A stretch of DNA of 64,000 bases from Apiosordaria backusii (Eukaryota; Ascomycota; Sordariomycetes; Sordariales; Lasiosphaeriaceae): the NCBI GenBank assembly GCA_030549205.1, contig JAUKTV010000004.1, forward strand, positions 2,542,001 to 2,606,000, read 5' to 3'. Position 1 is the first letter of the stretch. Every line of letters starts with the position of its first letter. Under the pieces are notes generated by a model. That model saw nothing but the letters and a program-made list of their open reading frames with translations, did not search any database and was not told the origin of the DNA. A program made the translations under genes and the position numbers. Below are positions 21,844-35,830 of this stretch, in pieces.

Positions 21844-24072
21844 ATGGCAGGCCCGGGACGCCCTGGGCGTTCAAGACGCTCCGAGTCAGTTGATCATGAC
21901 CCCATTCACTATCTGAAAGAAAGCGCAGCCTTGAAGCCAATCAAGCCGGAGGTTGAGGAAAACGAATGGCCCTGTTTTGTGCTCTCGGACGCCACCATCT
22001 ATCGTAAAGATGGCAAGACTCTTGCCAATCCCCTGATGGTTCATGCGGAGGGGCCCTTGGTTGTCCAAGGATTGCTCGAGATCGACAATGACACCAAGAG
22101 ATGTGAGTTCATTTCATCATCGTGTACTACTTTTGCTAACAAACTGGACAACAGATGTACGAAACCCCGGGGCCAAGCCCATATACATCGAGGTGACAGA
22201 CTCGACGAAATACGCTATAAGCGATGGCCCCTTTGCCCTATGGGTATCGGGCGCCTCCGGGTGGTTGGAGATCAAACCGTCAAGGAAGTACCGCGCCATG
22301 TATAGGGAAGTGGAGGAGGCAGCGGACCTCTACTATCGTGTACTTGATGTACACGAAGCTCACAACAAGTTGTGCAAGCGCAGCAAAAAGTCTGGGAAGA
22401 GACAGCCGAACCCCCTTACTCTCGACCAAGTCTTTCTGAAATATGCTGTCAAGGTCGGAAGTGGCATCGTACGAGACGAGGTTGAAGCCTTGTGTGACAA
22501 ATGGGCCGAGTTTTTTATATCCCACTTTAGGAAGGAGGATCAGTTCGACTGGAAGCCCACAGTTTTTGCGCATTGGCTAACATCCAAACATGCAGTAGGT
22601 AATCATTTTGTATTCAAGATACAATTCGCTAACGAAACCTAGGAGCTTCAGAAAAGGGTCGACGACGCAGCTCAGGGGGTGGCCATCCCACCACCGCCGC
22701 CTCCTCAGCTCGAGGATTCGGAAGATGATGCCCCTCGGTCTAGAAGGAAGAACAAAGCGATCAGAGATAGCCAAGACGTTGAAATGTCCGACTTTGCCGC
22801 TAGCCGCTCGCAGACACTCCCGAGCAGACCCCTTTCTGCGTCGCAATCGAGACCGATGACAGAGACTCCGGTACCACTGCCAGAGAAGTACTTGAATATC
22901 GGAAGGAAACCGAATTCTATAACCCCGCAGGCTCCCACACAGCCAGCCTCTCCCGCTCCGCAGCCTGTCCCTGACTCCCCAATCGAGAGACTTCTTGTGA
23001 TTTTTGATGAAGTCGCCGAAGACTCTCCTAATCTTGGCGCCATGACCCCGTCGCAAGTCGTTAACAAGGTCTACTTTAAAGCTAAGATCAAGGTATACCA
23101 TGGAGCCAAGGAAATCTTGTCCTACTATTCCAAAGATTTGGTGGCACGACTAGACCCGAGAATTTGGCGCGGGACCCCCTTTTTCACCTGGGTTGAGCAA
23201 AGAGCACGAGAATGGAATGGGCAGCTTGAGCATGTGAGAGAGGAGGAAATCCCCACCCAAGTATACCGTAGATCGAGGAACGGACCAAGAGCACCAAAAC
23301 CGGTTGAGCAACCATCAACACCAAGCACTAGTTTCAACCACAACAGTGTCACTGGGCATTTGCACCACTCCCGGCACTCTGGCAAGAGGTCGACGTTGAG
23401 ACCAGGCACATCGTCCAAGAAACGTCCAGCTTCAGAGATGCATGACGATGAGGATGGTTACGACAGTCGTGGAGGGAAGCGAAGCCACAGACAGTCCTTC
23501 GACGATGACGCCGTTGACGACGAGGACGATCATGACGATGGGGACACAGACGAGTCCAGTATAGCGGAAGGGGCCCCTGATCTAGCAACTCCGGGTGACC
23601 CAGCTTCGCTCCTCCCTTTGCCACCAGGTGCTTCGCGGATGGTAATTCAGGCAGAGCGCCTTCCGACCTTGTCACCTTCAGGCCCAAATGGTACTTGGAC
23701 CTGTCCCCAGGAAGAGTGTGGTTATGTGGTCCGCTCGGCCGATGAGCCTGCCGCTCAAGAATTAATTGAGGAGCATTTTCGAGCTCACGAGTCCAATACG
23801 CAGAAAATCGATCTGGCTCTGATGGAGGGCCAAAGGGGTCATTTGCCTATCGAGTACGCATCTTTTCCTTTTGCTTCTCTCCGCTCTTCATGTACTATTA
23901 TGTAAGGATTGGTACTGATATTGGGTTTTTTGTATTTAGTAACCTGCTCCAGAAGATACGACAGAAGGGAGAAGAGTCACTCCGTCACAAGAGAGGGAAG
24001 TTAAATAATCCTACGTTGGAGGACAAGGATAGGCTGTTGAGGGATAGGGTGAAGACCAGGTTGCTGGTTTGA
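21844..24072 (+). CDS. dim-7: RFTS (DNMT1-RFD) domain protein, probable DIM-7/Raf2-type heterochromatin factor
   Basis: Four exons (21844-22102, 22155-22594, 22643-23853, 23940-24072), 680 aa. Residues about 15-235 look like the replication-foci targeting fold (YLKESAALKPIKPEVEENEW, FVLSDATIYRKDGKTL, GLLEIDNDTKRYVRNPG, IYIEVTDSTKYAISDG, WLEIKPSRKYRAMYREV). A disordered Pro/Ser/Arg linker follows, then a second conserved helical region, a strongly acidic patch (DDDAVDDEDDHDDGDTDES) and a C2H2-like finger (C587, C592, H611, H615). RFTS folds occur in DNMT1 and in Raf2, a subunit of the fission-yeast Clr4 H3K9 methyltransferase complex. The Neurospora counterpart, DIM-7, recruits the DIM-5 methyltransferase complex. 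As I remember it, dim-7 lies near erg-1 and nmr in Neurospora, as here. There is no methyltransferase domain. The domain call is firmer than the gene symbol. Confidence 0.7.
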
Positions 24073-27000
24073 TTCGGCTCATTCACTGGAACCTTTCAAA
24101 AGGCCGAAAGGGGAATTCGCGCATTCAGGGTTGGTTGCACTGCTTGCATTTTATGGCTTTTGAGTTTGATGCTTGTTCAAGGTTTGGGGTGCTTGTCTTA
24201 CGATTCTACATGATATCCCGAGAGATTATTACAGCATGTTGAGCTTTTGAAGGGACACAGTACATTGGGCTGGGTTGGGTGAGATTTGGTCATCAGGTCA
24301 GCTACATTTAGCAAAGGCGTTGCTGGGAAAGGGAAAGCAAGAAATGGCTTTGGTGGTACTTAAGGGGGGTTCATGGGCTGTCTGGCATGTATTGCAATTG
24401 CTATCTTGATATTGACGGGAGTCACAGAGGATCCATGAGTTGAGTGTGTTGTATGCAGAAGCGCTGTTGCTATGTCAAGTGCCTGCTTGACCAGTGGGTG
24501 GTATATGTAACATCTGTCTGAAGGTGGGCTGCGTGATGTTGTGATCATTAGGAGAAAGCTATTCACGCAGAAACACCCAACGTTGTTTTCTCCTCATAGT
24601 GACTATCCATACGAGGAACATTACACAACCTGTGGGGATATTCTTTGGTTAGATCTCCTCGATTTCTTTCCTTGCACTTTACAATTCCTATCGGATGATT
24701 AACCCCCCCCCCCCAAAAAAAGTAAAGCTGGTGTGTCTTTGTGGGTTATGGTACACGTCAAGGTCTCTCTTCAGCAATAATCAATCAACAACGGGAAAAT
24801 CTGTATTCATGGGAAGCAAAAAGCGTTGCTGAGTATGTTTTAGGTATGTTAGGTATGTTACTGGGAAGCATATGCATGTTGTTGTAAATATGGCTCGGAG
24901 ACTTTAAGGCCGGGTAAATAGTAAGGAGGGAGTGGCATATCGCTTGGGTTATGTACCTGATGGAAGTGTATTGGGAGGCTTTTTTGACAGACTTGTAGGA
25001 TTATGATGCTTATGATGGGGGGGGAGGAGGGGAGTGCATGTGGTATTTGTGTTTTCTCTTGGAGCAAAAAAAGGGCTTCAAGAGACGGGTTGTCTCTATC
25101 TCCCTGTCTGACGGGTTAAAAGTAGGGAAGACATGGCACGGTAATTATAAACATTTTAAATTTTGTGTAAGTTGCAAGTATATAGAACAGAGAGGCGGTA
25201 CACGGGCAAAAAGAGAGAAGAAGGGATTAAGTCATGTCATCACCTACCTACTGAATACTGTTGTCACGAGTCCAATCAGGGGCTTCTATAACGGCTCACG
25301 AACAAGACCGATTTGTTGCATCTCCAGCTATCAAGTTGCGCCTTGATATAGACATTCTAGGTCATCATCACAAGTTACGAGAGAGGTGCTCAAGCCAGAA
25401 AGCTTCCAACAGGAGGTACAGTCGTTCAAGTCATTGATGACTGCACAGGTACCAGTAAGAACATCCCCCCTTCTGAATACAGCTCACAACTTCGTCACGG
25501 TCAACAACAGTCTACCATAAACCAAAACACGGGGTTTGTTTTCTTCCTGCCTCGCGCCCCCCCTTTTCGCCCCTTTTGACCGAGTCCTATTTAAGCAGGT
25601 AGTCCTACCCGTTTGCCACCCGCCCATCCAACCTCCGAAGATTGAGTTTCATTGGGCTGTGTTGATTGAGCTCAGCTACTCACTCACTCAAGACCTATTC
25701 ATTGTTTTCTTATTATGATATCCCTTCATCATCCTTACCTCATCACCCAAAACAAAGTTCCCCAGACAAATGGACAGCTTCACTTTCCCCCAGCGGTTCC
25801 CCAGTGGCAACTCCCAAATCTCGCCGCAATCCTCGTTCATTGTTTACTCCCATCCTATCCAGTTCTGCTGTTGCCGTTGCTTCCGATAAAGGAATCTCCC
25901 ATCAAAAAAAGACCCACGAGACCATACCTTTTTTCGCCTCCTTCTTTCTGCCGAGATGTATCATCTCAGATCCTAGATCCTTTGTGTAGCCTCCTAGATA
26001 AACTTGACCAAGGTAAACAAACAACCCCTGGTCAAAAGATCTGTAGATCTCTTAGGTACAGTAGTCCCGGCACAATTTTGTGGAGAGGGAGACCCCTATC
26101 CACCTGAAGAAGTTTGCTTGAGTTGTCTAAAATTGTAGATGGTCCTTGCTTGACACACACTAATCTAAGGTAGCTAAGTACTCCGTAAACAAGCATGCCA
26201 CAGACCAAAAGAGGACCAGACCAAATAGATCTGACACAGACAAATCGAGGCCAGATCCTCTTTCTGCTGCAAGATTGATAGGTCGTGGTTTGTTAGCGTG
26301 GATCGGAGAGGGAGGAAGATGGGGGGTCATTGTAGATCAGGGTCCAGGAGCCACAGAGCCAAGGTGGTACCTGGTTGGAGATCTGAATAGCTTCCCTTCT
26401 TGCGGAGTAGCTGGTCCTTTGGCCAGGGGCTAAGAAGGGGGGTGTTTAGATAGATAGATAGTTAGTGCCGTGAATGAAGGGGCGTGGCGGTTCACATCTT
26501 GGAAAAAATCTCTTGTGTGTGTGTTGATGGTTGCATATACCAGCATTGCTTGATACTTACCGCTTTGTAAGTATCTCCAATTTTTTGAAGGCTTAGTCAC
26601 CCAGTCACCGCGATTGTACCCAAGTGTGTAGCTGTACAGTATGCAGTCCATATGCACATCTGTAGGAACTTTCAAGCCCCCCCTTTCACATGCCCCTTCT
26701 GCCTGCATCGCCTGTGTGTGTCTACGTATGTATGTCTCACTAGACTTTTTCTCTCTCCCAAGTTTCTCCTATCACATGCCTGCCGGAACTCCAGACAGAA
26801 TCACGGACATCCCTGCCGACAGACAAGAGACATCAACATCAACATCAACAACTCAGCTGAGCCTCTTCGCTAAGAGCTGAAACTTTCGAGACAAAAGACT
26901 CTCGGTTCGGCAGTCCTTCCGGTAAACGGTATCTGTGTGGTTGACCCTGCGTGATGCATAATGTAAGGTACACAGGAATAGAACTTCATCTCATCCCTTG

Positions 27001-30000
27001 CTTACTGCACGCACCAAGGATACGAGACGAGACACAGGACCCCTAAGATGAACCTCAAGGAGAATTTGCCACGACTGCCACGCCGAAACTAGAACGGTGA
27101 GTGTCCTCAATGTTTTACGAAATAGGTGAATGGTGAAATGTAATTAGGTCGAATATCAAGAGGCCTAGCGTTGCGGCTTTAGTCCTTCCCGATCTCGACG
27201 GCGTCGTCTTGATCGACGATCTATTAGGTACCCTCTTACTTAACCCTTGACTTTTGACGAGGGTTAGGATAGAACAGACTAAGAGAGCCTTGCATCATGT
27301 GCATCACCAAATCTGAAAAGAAACCCAGTCCGGGGCGTGGCTGGCCAGGGAGTGTGTGTGTGTCAACAATGACCAAAAAGAAAAGTCCGTCCGTTTTACA
27401 AGTGTCCTTCACGAATCTGATCTCGCTAGCTCGGTGTCGGTGGATGTGTGGGAGTTGAAAGCCAAGAGAAAAGGGACCTCCGGAGAACTTCCCCGGCGCT
27501 GTGGCTCTGTCGATCATCCGGAGAAATTAGTCCAGTCCACCGCACTCCATCCAGTTCCAGACCGACTTTGATACTCGATATCAGAAGCCACCACAAACTA
27601 GGACTCGACGAACTCGCAAGACTAGACTCTTATTAGTTGTAGCGGCCGGCCGGCGGCACGGCGCGTCCAAGACCCTTCTTTTTTTGATTCAAAACGGAAA
27701 CCGAAGGAAAGCAATTAATAGCAAGCCCCCCCAAGGCTCGAACTCCAAAGCTGAAAGAAACACCAAAAAAACCGGGGCCGTTGTTCGGGTTCGGATAGGC
27801 TAAGACAAAGTACCTTAGCGCCCAGTAGGTACGAAAGTTTAAGAAAAAGAAATGAGGAGGCGAAACAAGACATTGGGGGAAGGGAGATCAACCGTCGTGT
27901 CCCTCGGAGAACCCTTCAGCCTTTCCGGAGATGTCTCGGGCACAGACTTGCATCTAAGAAGGAGGACAAAGTTGGAGCTTCGTCATCCCACTTGGGATTA
28001 GATAGCAATCAGGGTTCAGGGCCTGAGAGGGGGGATGTCAACGTCGACGTCGGCGTCAGGGGCTACGCTAGTAGCGACCACCATTGCGAAACAGATTTCA
28101 GAACAAGTCCAAGAAAGAGAAGAAGAAAGTAGAGAAGTGAATCGAAGTCTCTTGACGGTTCGGCTCGCACCTCCTAACCCACTTGACTTTCCCCTTCTCA
28201 ACACGCCCCCCCTCGCAACCCCCCACCGTGGCGATCCTCGAAGCACGTTGCTGCTTAGCTTCTTGCGCTGAAAAAGTTCTGGACTTCCAGACATCTAACG
28301 GGCATCCCCAAGCATCTTGGCGTCATCCTTCGTTGTCGTTTATGCTGGAGGCTGAGAATACTCCAAGACAGTTACGGGACGATCTCTCTTCCTTTGCTTG
28401 ATGAATAATGTTTCGACCGATCCCCCAAGCTATGGCCGGCCCGGTGGCCAGCCCGGCTTGTTGATGACGAGAAAACAACAAACCCTCTCGGCCAATCCAG
28501 AGTCGAATCAGGGATCAAAGATGAAAGGACCCCTTACGGGTAGATAGATCGGGGCCGCGGGGTCGACCTGTTGAGGAGGCCCCCCGTTTCAACGGTTCGA
28601 TTGGACGAGTGTTGCTGCCACCGCAATGGAAACTCTCCGTGGGTCCTATTTAGCGGCTCCCGCGCGGTTGAGAAAACCTCGTGTGGTCGCGGATGGTGTG
28701 TGGGCGTGTGTACGTGTGCCATCATTAAAGTAATAATTGATGCGATGCTCGGCGCTCGGGGACCTGGATATTTCCACATGTGGGAGGCAAAATCATCTGT
28801 TCCCCAACGAATTGAACTGTCATGAGCCGTGACACGACGCGGCGAGAACGTGCTCCTTGATGCTTGTGCCTGGTAGGTCTGCGTCTTGCATGCAGGTACC
28901 GAACGCCCGCAGCGAGTTGATGTGCCGGATCTCAGCACGAAACACTTGGGTAGCAGCGAGCCGGGGCGCGCCCAGGTTGTGCGTGTTGCGGTGCTGCTCG
29001 TTTACTTGTCAATGCCGCCGTGTCACCGCTTTTTATCCCAACAACCGAAGTGGCTCTTCGGTATAGCTTCTGGTGGGTAGCTTGAGAGGTTGATGTTTTT
29101 GAACCTGGTTGGCGTTGTGTTTCCGTGTCTCAGCTGTCGTGTGTGGGTGGCGCCTGTCTCTCCTAGTTAACTGGCGGTTCCCGCATAGTTGACGTGATGA
29201 TGATGGTGATAGTTGAGGACTAGGAATTCGTGAGGTGTGAGTGGCTCAATACTATCTGGCCATGTCCAGTAATATCTCCCAAGTACAGTTCCGAGGTGCT
29301 CGGGGCTCCTAGAGGCCCGAGTATTTTCGATCTTGGCTGTTGTATGTGAGATGGGCTTTCAGATTCCCGAGATGGCCGTGCGGGCATAGGAATTCGTTCC
29401 GACATCGTTGTCTCGCTGCAACTCCTGTGATTGTCACCTACGATACCGGAACGTCTCTATCGACGCCGTTGTATCGAAGCGGGGGCTCTCCAATCTCGCC
29501 CAGACTGCCTCAGGAGCTTGAAAAAGGAAAAAGAGACGGAAAGACGCAATCCGCGCTAAAGGCGCTCAGGGGCATGAGGGGCCAGCCGCACCTTGACGGC
29601 CATTCTTTGTTGTTGTACATGCCCCGCCCCCCACCAAAGGAGCGGGTTTGGGGGAGAGTTCAAGTTCAACCCAATCCTGACCCTGGACTTTTGTGCGCAA
29701 TAAAGGGACGCTTGCATAACAACTTTGGGGGTGTTGGGTTGCGAGAGCCATGGTGTTGTGTGGGCGTGTTTGTCCTCGTGACTGACCGCTCATACTGGCT
29801 GGGCCTATCGACAGAGTTGAGTGCTTGGGGGTTGCTGCCGTCATGTATGTATGATCATATGCATCTGTGCGATTGCAGCAAAGATCTACCTCCTGCTGTC
29901 GTTCCCGTGCCTGGCACCGAGCCTAATCCTACATACTGTTGAATCTTTTTTCTGGATCAAGAAGAAAGGGCTTCAATGTTTGGTCCTAGCTAGTAAGGCC

Positions 30001-33000
30001 CAGCATGCAACCGCAACAGAAAATGGCAAAGCGGGAGCTCAGGGGTGCTGTCTGGGCATATCCTGCCGCCAAATCAGAGCTGCCCAGTCGTTCCCAAGAC
30101 CGCGGGACATACATTGGCGTGGATCTGACCAAATTGATATCTGATATCTCATCTTGATACTCGCATCTTTTTGCTGCTTTTGTTCCCATGGTGATCTTGG
30201 TGCCGACCTGCAAATCAGGGGCGTCCGATGACAACCATCTCGACTGGACGCAGCCATCGGCCGTTGGAGAGGAGATCTGAGAGGGGGAGAGATCCTGCCT
30301 GTGACGTTGCCTGCCGAACGCATCTGTGGTGTAGTCACCAACAGCCGCCGCCATGGAAGGCATTGAAATCAAGCACTGTGTGGCGTTTTGACCCGCGGAG
30401 ACGGTACGGGGAAGGCATGTCCCTTCGGAAGGGCCATTTACACACGGCGCTCCAAGCAGGGATAAAAAAGGCTTCAGCTAGCGGATGTAACCGATGGAGA
30501 CGGTCGGCCAATGACAGGGCGGGAGCACGGAGACTGAACGTGCTGTCGGGACTGCCTCAGCTTCATTAGGCGAGGGATCCCAGACACGAGAGGGTGAGGG
30601 GAAACCGAAGCAATAGCTTGACAGACGCCATTTCATGGGCAGATTGGCGCCACTGGGACGAAGTACCTTGGTAGGCAGCCTCGTCAAAGGTGGTTTGAAC
30701 CCTGAAATTTGCTGAACTACATACTTGGGATTATTCGGACGAGAAATGGCCATCTCAAGGTTCTGGTGTTAATGTTTGAGCAGCGTATCAAGATGCTTCG
30801 TGAGCTCAATACGACGGAAAGGGCGCCTATTTACTGGTTTTCCTCCCGAGCCGGTGTACTTTTGGGCCAGGACTCGGACGAAATGTTTTCGTATGGCTTC
30901 GGAGTCGGACAAGAGATGGCTGTCTCGGCGACCTCCCGATTGGAATACTCTCTCGGCGCGGCGAAGACGGGTATACACTGTGTCCTACACCATTCGAGTG
31001 TCATCCGGCGTCGTGTAATGGAAAGCTAGCAGAGGTATCGCAGAGATGCAGGCATGTCTCGAATCTGATCGAATTCGTGCTCTCGTGAACAGTTCCCAGA
31101 ACAGAAGAGGTTGCAACCCCCACGCTGCAGCTGTTAGTCATCAGTAAAATGTCGATGACGAGCAATCTGTATGTATGTATCTGCCCCTCATCCCTTTCTT
31201 GGGCCTGCGATACGTATCAGGTTGAATGTCAACCCCACCGTCATTTTCAAGTTTTATTTCCGTGCGTGTCTGATGATGCCCAAGGTCGTATGGGGGCCCA
31301 AATTGCAGTGACCACGCATTTCAAGCATGCCTGAGGGGGAGTGAGCTGTTTTATGTCCTGACCAACACTGGCGCAGAATGCTAGCACGTGGGTTGTCGTG
31401 ATACAGTCAGTTCGGTATTTGAAAAGGTATCTCCTTGGGTCGGTATTCGAAGCGGTATGGTGTGGTGAAAGAAATCGAAAGGTGGTGGTCTCGTGACAAG
31501 AGTGGTGATGAGGTTCTTTGGGGGCTGGTCAGCCTCACCTGTTTCCATCTCGCAGACAAAACAGTGGCGGTAAGGACGTACTCGCGTACTGTACGGACTG
31601 AGAGATCTGCCCAGTCTCTGCCCGTGTTGAAAGGTAGAAACTTGATATGTTTGATTAGTGGGTGACATCGCTTGGGCTCCTGCGTTGAGATACGGTGCAA
31701 TCGACATCTCGATCCCCAAGCTCAAAGACCACACAACTCCGCGATTCTCCGCAACTGCAGCGTGGACCATCACCCCGACAAAACCGGCATAGCGAGTCCC
31801 AAAGGTGTGCTTCGCAGCTTGCATCGAGGTTTGACGTAGCGAATCGAGGGGGCACCCACAGAGGGACGTCCCGCAAACCAGAGCGCTGGATCAGCCCCGG
31901 CAAGGGTTGTATAAAACAAGCTAACCCTGAACTAGACAAACCGACTTATATGTAATGCAAAGTGCAGATGGTGTGCACAGTATCCGCGTTTTCAGCCAAA
32001 GGCAATAGTGAAGTCGTGATGTAGGATTCAACTATGCTCTCGCCTGCAGTTGCTTCCCCCAGCGGTGTGATCACAACACCTTCGTGATGGACCAACTTTC
32101 CTCCTTCTTCCAGGCTCGGTCATTCTGCCCGGGCTTCGACAACCTGGAAATGCTCGGTATGAAGTCAACGATCCCAGAATGCCAACATTCGGCTCAGACC
32201 GATCAGTAATTTCCCCCATCCCACTGGCCGCCCGCTTCCCCGTCTGCCAAAGGTCGAATTCGAGTGAGCATTCGCGGATCTTGCTGCCCTCCCTTCGCTT
32301 ACCGCTCCTTGGCCCTGCTTAGTGCTCCGGGGAAGAGTTAAGCGTACCGGAAGCCTGGCCTGCCCACTCGTGAACCGAATCAACGGGTCATTTGGCTGAA
32401 ACGACCATGTCTGCGGAGACAGGATGAGCATCTGGGGTGGCGCTAGACATATCAACTCATCCGGGATTCCCTGCGTGTCATTTACGCAGTAAGCTTCCCG
32501 TGGCTCTCCATACAGCACACGTGTAACAATCCGTGGAGTCTCTGATTTAGACAAATGGTGACGCTCAAATATTTCTCGCAGACTGCCGGCTGGGGATGAG
32601 AAGATGCACTCGCCAAAGGCCGATCAAGATGCGAAAGGGACCTGCTGGATCTGGGCCGGCTGCAGGTTCCTGAGACGCACATCCCACATCACTCCGCACC
32701 GGGTGCTGGAGAAAGTGACGGGTCACATCCCGAGTAAAGGCTTGTGGAGGCAGATTTGCTTCCGGGGGGCTAGTTTGCGTGTTAGCGCACTGTTTTAGCG
32801 GGATGTGCCTCGCTGGACCTGAGCCGCGGCACCGCTTCCAGTCTCCAGCCCGGAGACCAGTCGGTCCAGTCCGGAGGCCAGCGTAAAAAAACAGCGCGGG
32901 CTTGCGTTGTATTTTCCGTTGATAGTGTGGCTGGAGACCGGTCCGGTGGAGTTTGTAGATGGCCAAGTTGACGTCTCGCCTGATGAAGTGAAGCAGCAGG

Positions 33001-35830
33001 TTGTCAGGCGACAAGCAGCAATTTTTTCTGGACAGTCAGCGCACGGTGTTGATGCCCCGGATGAGGTTCCGGGGCTTGAAAGCCAAGCCTGGTTGGAGGC
33101 ATGCTGGTCCAGTCACGGGACGACGTCAAGGTTCTCTGCGGCCCTCCCCTTGCCTCGCCCTCTTTACCCCTTGCATTTGGGAACTTTCATCAATTGCTCG
33201 ATTCTGACGGACAGAATCTGACATCTGGCATCGATCATCAGGGTCGAATGGGGAGCCGGGTGTTCCTGTGCGGGGCGACATTTGCGATGGTTTTGTGATA
33301 GAAGTTCGGTATTGCGAGGTCCGGGCCTCCAACTGCTTTTGAGCTCTGACGCTTCTTGAGATGATGGAATGCCTTCACCCCCTGCTGGCGGTTAATGGCG
33401 GCTGCGTCCCGTGTCTCAGTCTCACCCACGGTCAGCCCCAGGTGAAGCGGGGAAGATGAACGTTGGTGATCGATGTCGCTTGTCCAAAGAAGATCGACCG
33501 CCAGGCGAGAAACGGCTGCCCTGAACCACTTGTTTCTAGCCCTGGTTTGTTCTGAGCTCGCATGACGTTTTGGACCTGAGGGCATTATGCTGGGTTCCAG
33601 GTTATTTTTGTCCGTATTGAAACTTTGACAAAAGTGGAGGCAAAAAACAAACTGTTGATAAGGTACCAGCTGAAGCCCGTCGTCCCGAGCTGTGCGCACG
33701 GTCCCAGCTGCCCTGAGTTTAGCTGCGAGCTCTGCTGTTAGTGCTCAGGCCACAATAGCACCACAGCCGCTAACACGAGGCGGCAAAGCTGAGCTAGTCC
33801 CTGGAAATTGGAATTCAAGATTCGCCGCAGATGTCCATCTGGCGCCACAAGTGCAGACCACCCAACCGTGGTATCGGAAACGCGACTACCGACGGGACCG
33901 ACCTAGACTAGACGTCGACACCCAGCTGCCTTGATCTGATTTTTCGTCGTAATCGTATACTGCCAGTTATTACTCTGTAACCTCCAAGAAGTACAAGGGT
34001 ACCTACGGAATTATGCGGTAATTGAGGGTGGGACAAGACTTTGTGAGTGCCGTCCCGCTCCGAGACTTTTGATGATATCCTGGGAAACAGAACAGTGGGG
34101 GTTGAGGTTGAGAATTGCCGCGCTGACCCAAAATATTAAGAGCTAGGCTAAGATAATTGCACAGTGACATGCCAAGCATCCGGCTTGATGCCTCACTCCC
34201 GGTTCTTGGGTGTTGTGGGTGTCTGCATGCAGTGCTCCATTCTCTGGGTCCTTGGCTATGCCCTTAGCAGCTTAGTGCACCCACTAGAGACCCTTGTTCA
34301 TGTGCATTGCCAGCTGCCACACCTCTCATCGTCGACTCCATCAAGAGTTGCGAAATCAACCTTCACCAACGGATACACTCCCTCACTTCAGGAACAAACG
34401 AGAATGACGCGCTGTCTCGGGACGCCCAAGCCCATCACCACCATGTCAGATCTTTAGCTAACCCGTCCGCGGGGTACATACCGCGAAGATCCGAAAAAAA
34501 GGGGACAAAACCATGAACCACTTGGTCCACGAGATGTGCATCATCGAGCAACGAACGAGTCGTCATTTCTCCCCGGAGCCTCTCTCGCTAATGACGACGG
34601 AAACGATGGCAATGGCTCACACGAACTGTTGAAGCCGCCCCGTCCGTCCCTGCCGCCTTCCGCCCGCCTCTGGCGCTGTGGATTCTGTCTCCATACCAAC
34701 AAGTTGTCTTCGAGCTTGATGACTTGAAAGTTCAAGTCTCCCCTTCACACGGCCCCTCCCTTTGCCTCCCCCTCTCGTCCCCTCTCTCTCCCAACTGCCG
34801 TCCCGCTGCGGTCAGCACAAAACCAAAACCCGAAAACTTGCGGTACCTGCTGCAAGAGGGTTGGACGGTGATGGTCACGACTGAAGGATGCTCTCACATT
34901 GCAGCGTGCAGCCGGGCTCAGCAGCCTGTCTTCCGGTCTCACTGACTTGAGCAGGACCCTGGACTATTCTGGTGTCTGGGCAGCTTCGAAATGTCTCATC
35001 GCTCCTGTCGTCGTCCAGTTCTGCCACTTGTTGGATGACGGGTGTGGTGGGAACGAAGGCGGGCGAGCAAGGAGGTCGCCTTCCTTGCGCCCAGCTATCA
35101 ACCCCAAGAAAAAAACACCCACACACCCCCTTGTCCCTTGTAAGACTCCCCAGTGCTCGGTAACCCATGTCTCCATGCTTCATCTGGATCCAGGACACGG
35201 TCCACCTCGAGGTGGTGGTGGGGGTCGAGGCAGGGCCTCGTTCTCTCTGTTTCTGGGGTGGGAGGGGAGGGAGGTACTTTGGCCTTGTACCTTTTTTCTT
35301 GTTCTTTTCTTATTGCTGCGGACCTGCCCCGTGCCCAAAAGCAAAACCACACCCACCCAGCCCGCCGACTAATTAGTACGGTATGGTATTATTGAGCAAG
35401 GTACATACAAGCCTCTATTTGAAATCTCCCAATGGCCATGGCACCCAGTCGATTGGCTCAGCCAGATCCGTACCCCAGCTACCTTCTCTAATCCTTGAGA
35501 CTCGCTGTTGATATATCTCCCCCCCATCTCCCCACGCCCCCTCGTCCTGTCTGCTTGGACATACATACACCCATACATACCATCTTTCCATCTTGTGTAT
35601 ACTCATCACTACTTGCTTGTCAACGGACTTGTGCCCAACGACAACAAGTCTTTTCTTTATTAACTAATCATCACGGCGGACATTTGCTTTACAGAGCCAT
35701 CGCCCTACAAGACGCTCTCTTTTATCTGCCTCTACTGTAATTACCGCTGACGGAAACCTCGCACCGCATAACTAGTCAGTTCAGATATCGCCAAGGACGA
35801 AGAACGCACCAGATATCACCTGGACGAAAG
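24073..35830. other. 11.7-kb gene-poor region upstream of C2H2 regulator
   Basis: I found no gene I can support. Open frames are short or compositionally random (longest about 200 codons, 29340-29942 plus). Present are a C12-A7 run (24703-24721), a TAGA microsatellite near 26450, an ATCAAC repeat near 26831 and a perfect GTCTCC/GGAGAC hairpin (32841-32857). No AT-rich or transposon-like sequence and no tRNA was seen. The final 1-1.5 kb is pyrimidine-rich and probably promoter plus leader of the regulator; TTTACAG at 35688-35694 with an upstream ACTAATC could be the acceptor of a leader intron. Confidence 0.5.

Noticed and set aside
28035..28271. 78-codon plus-strand frame with a Glu/Arg-rich helix-like segment
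   Set aside because: Short, isolated and without homology that I recognise; not distinguishable from chance.
29340..29942. 200-codon plus-strand open frame in the 11.7-kb gene-poor region
   Set aside because: The translation looks random (many Cys/Trp/Arg, no conserved motif), and there are no flanking exons to extend it.
32841..32950. Hairpin and repeated GGAGACC/GGTCC elements as a possible transposon end
   Set aside because: The hairpin is only 6 bp with no matching distant copy, target duplication or transposase; probably chance in GC-rich DNA.
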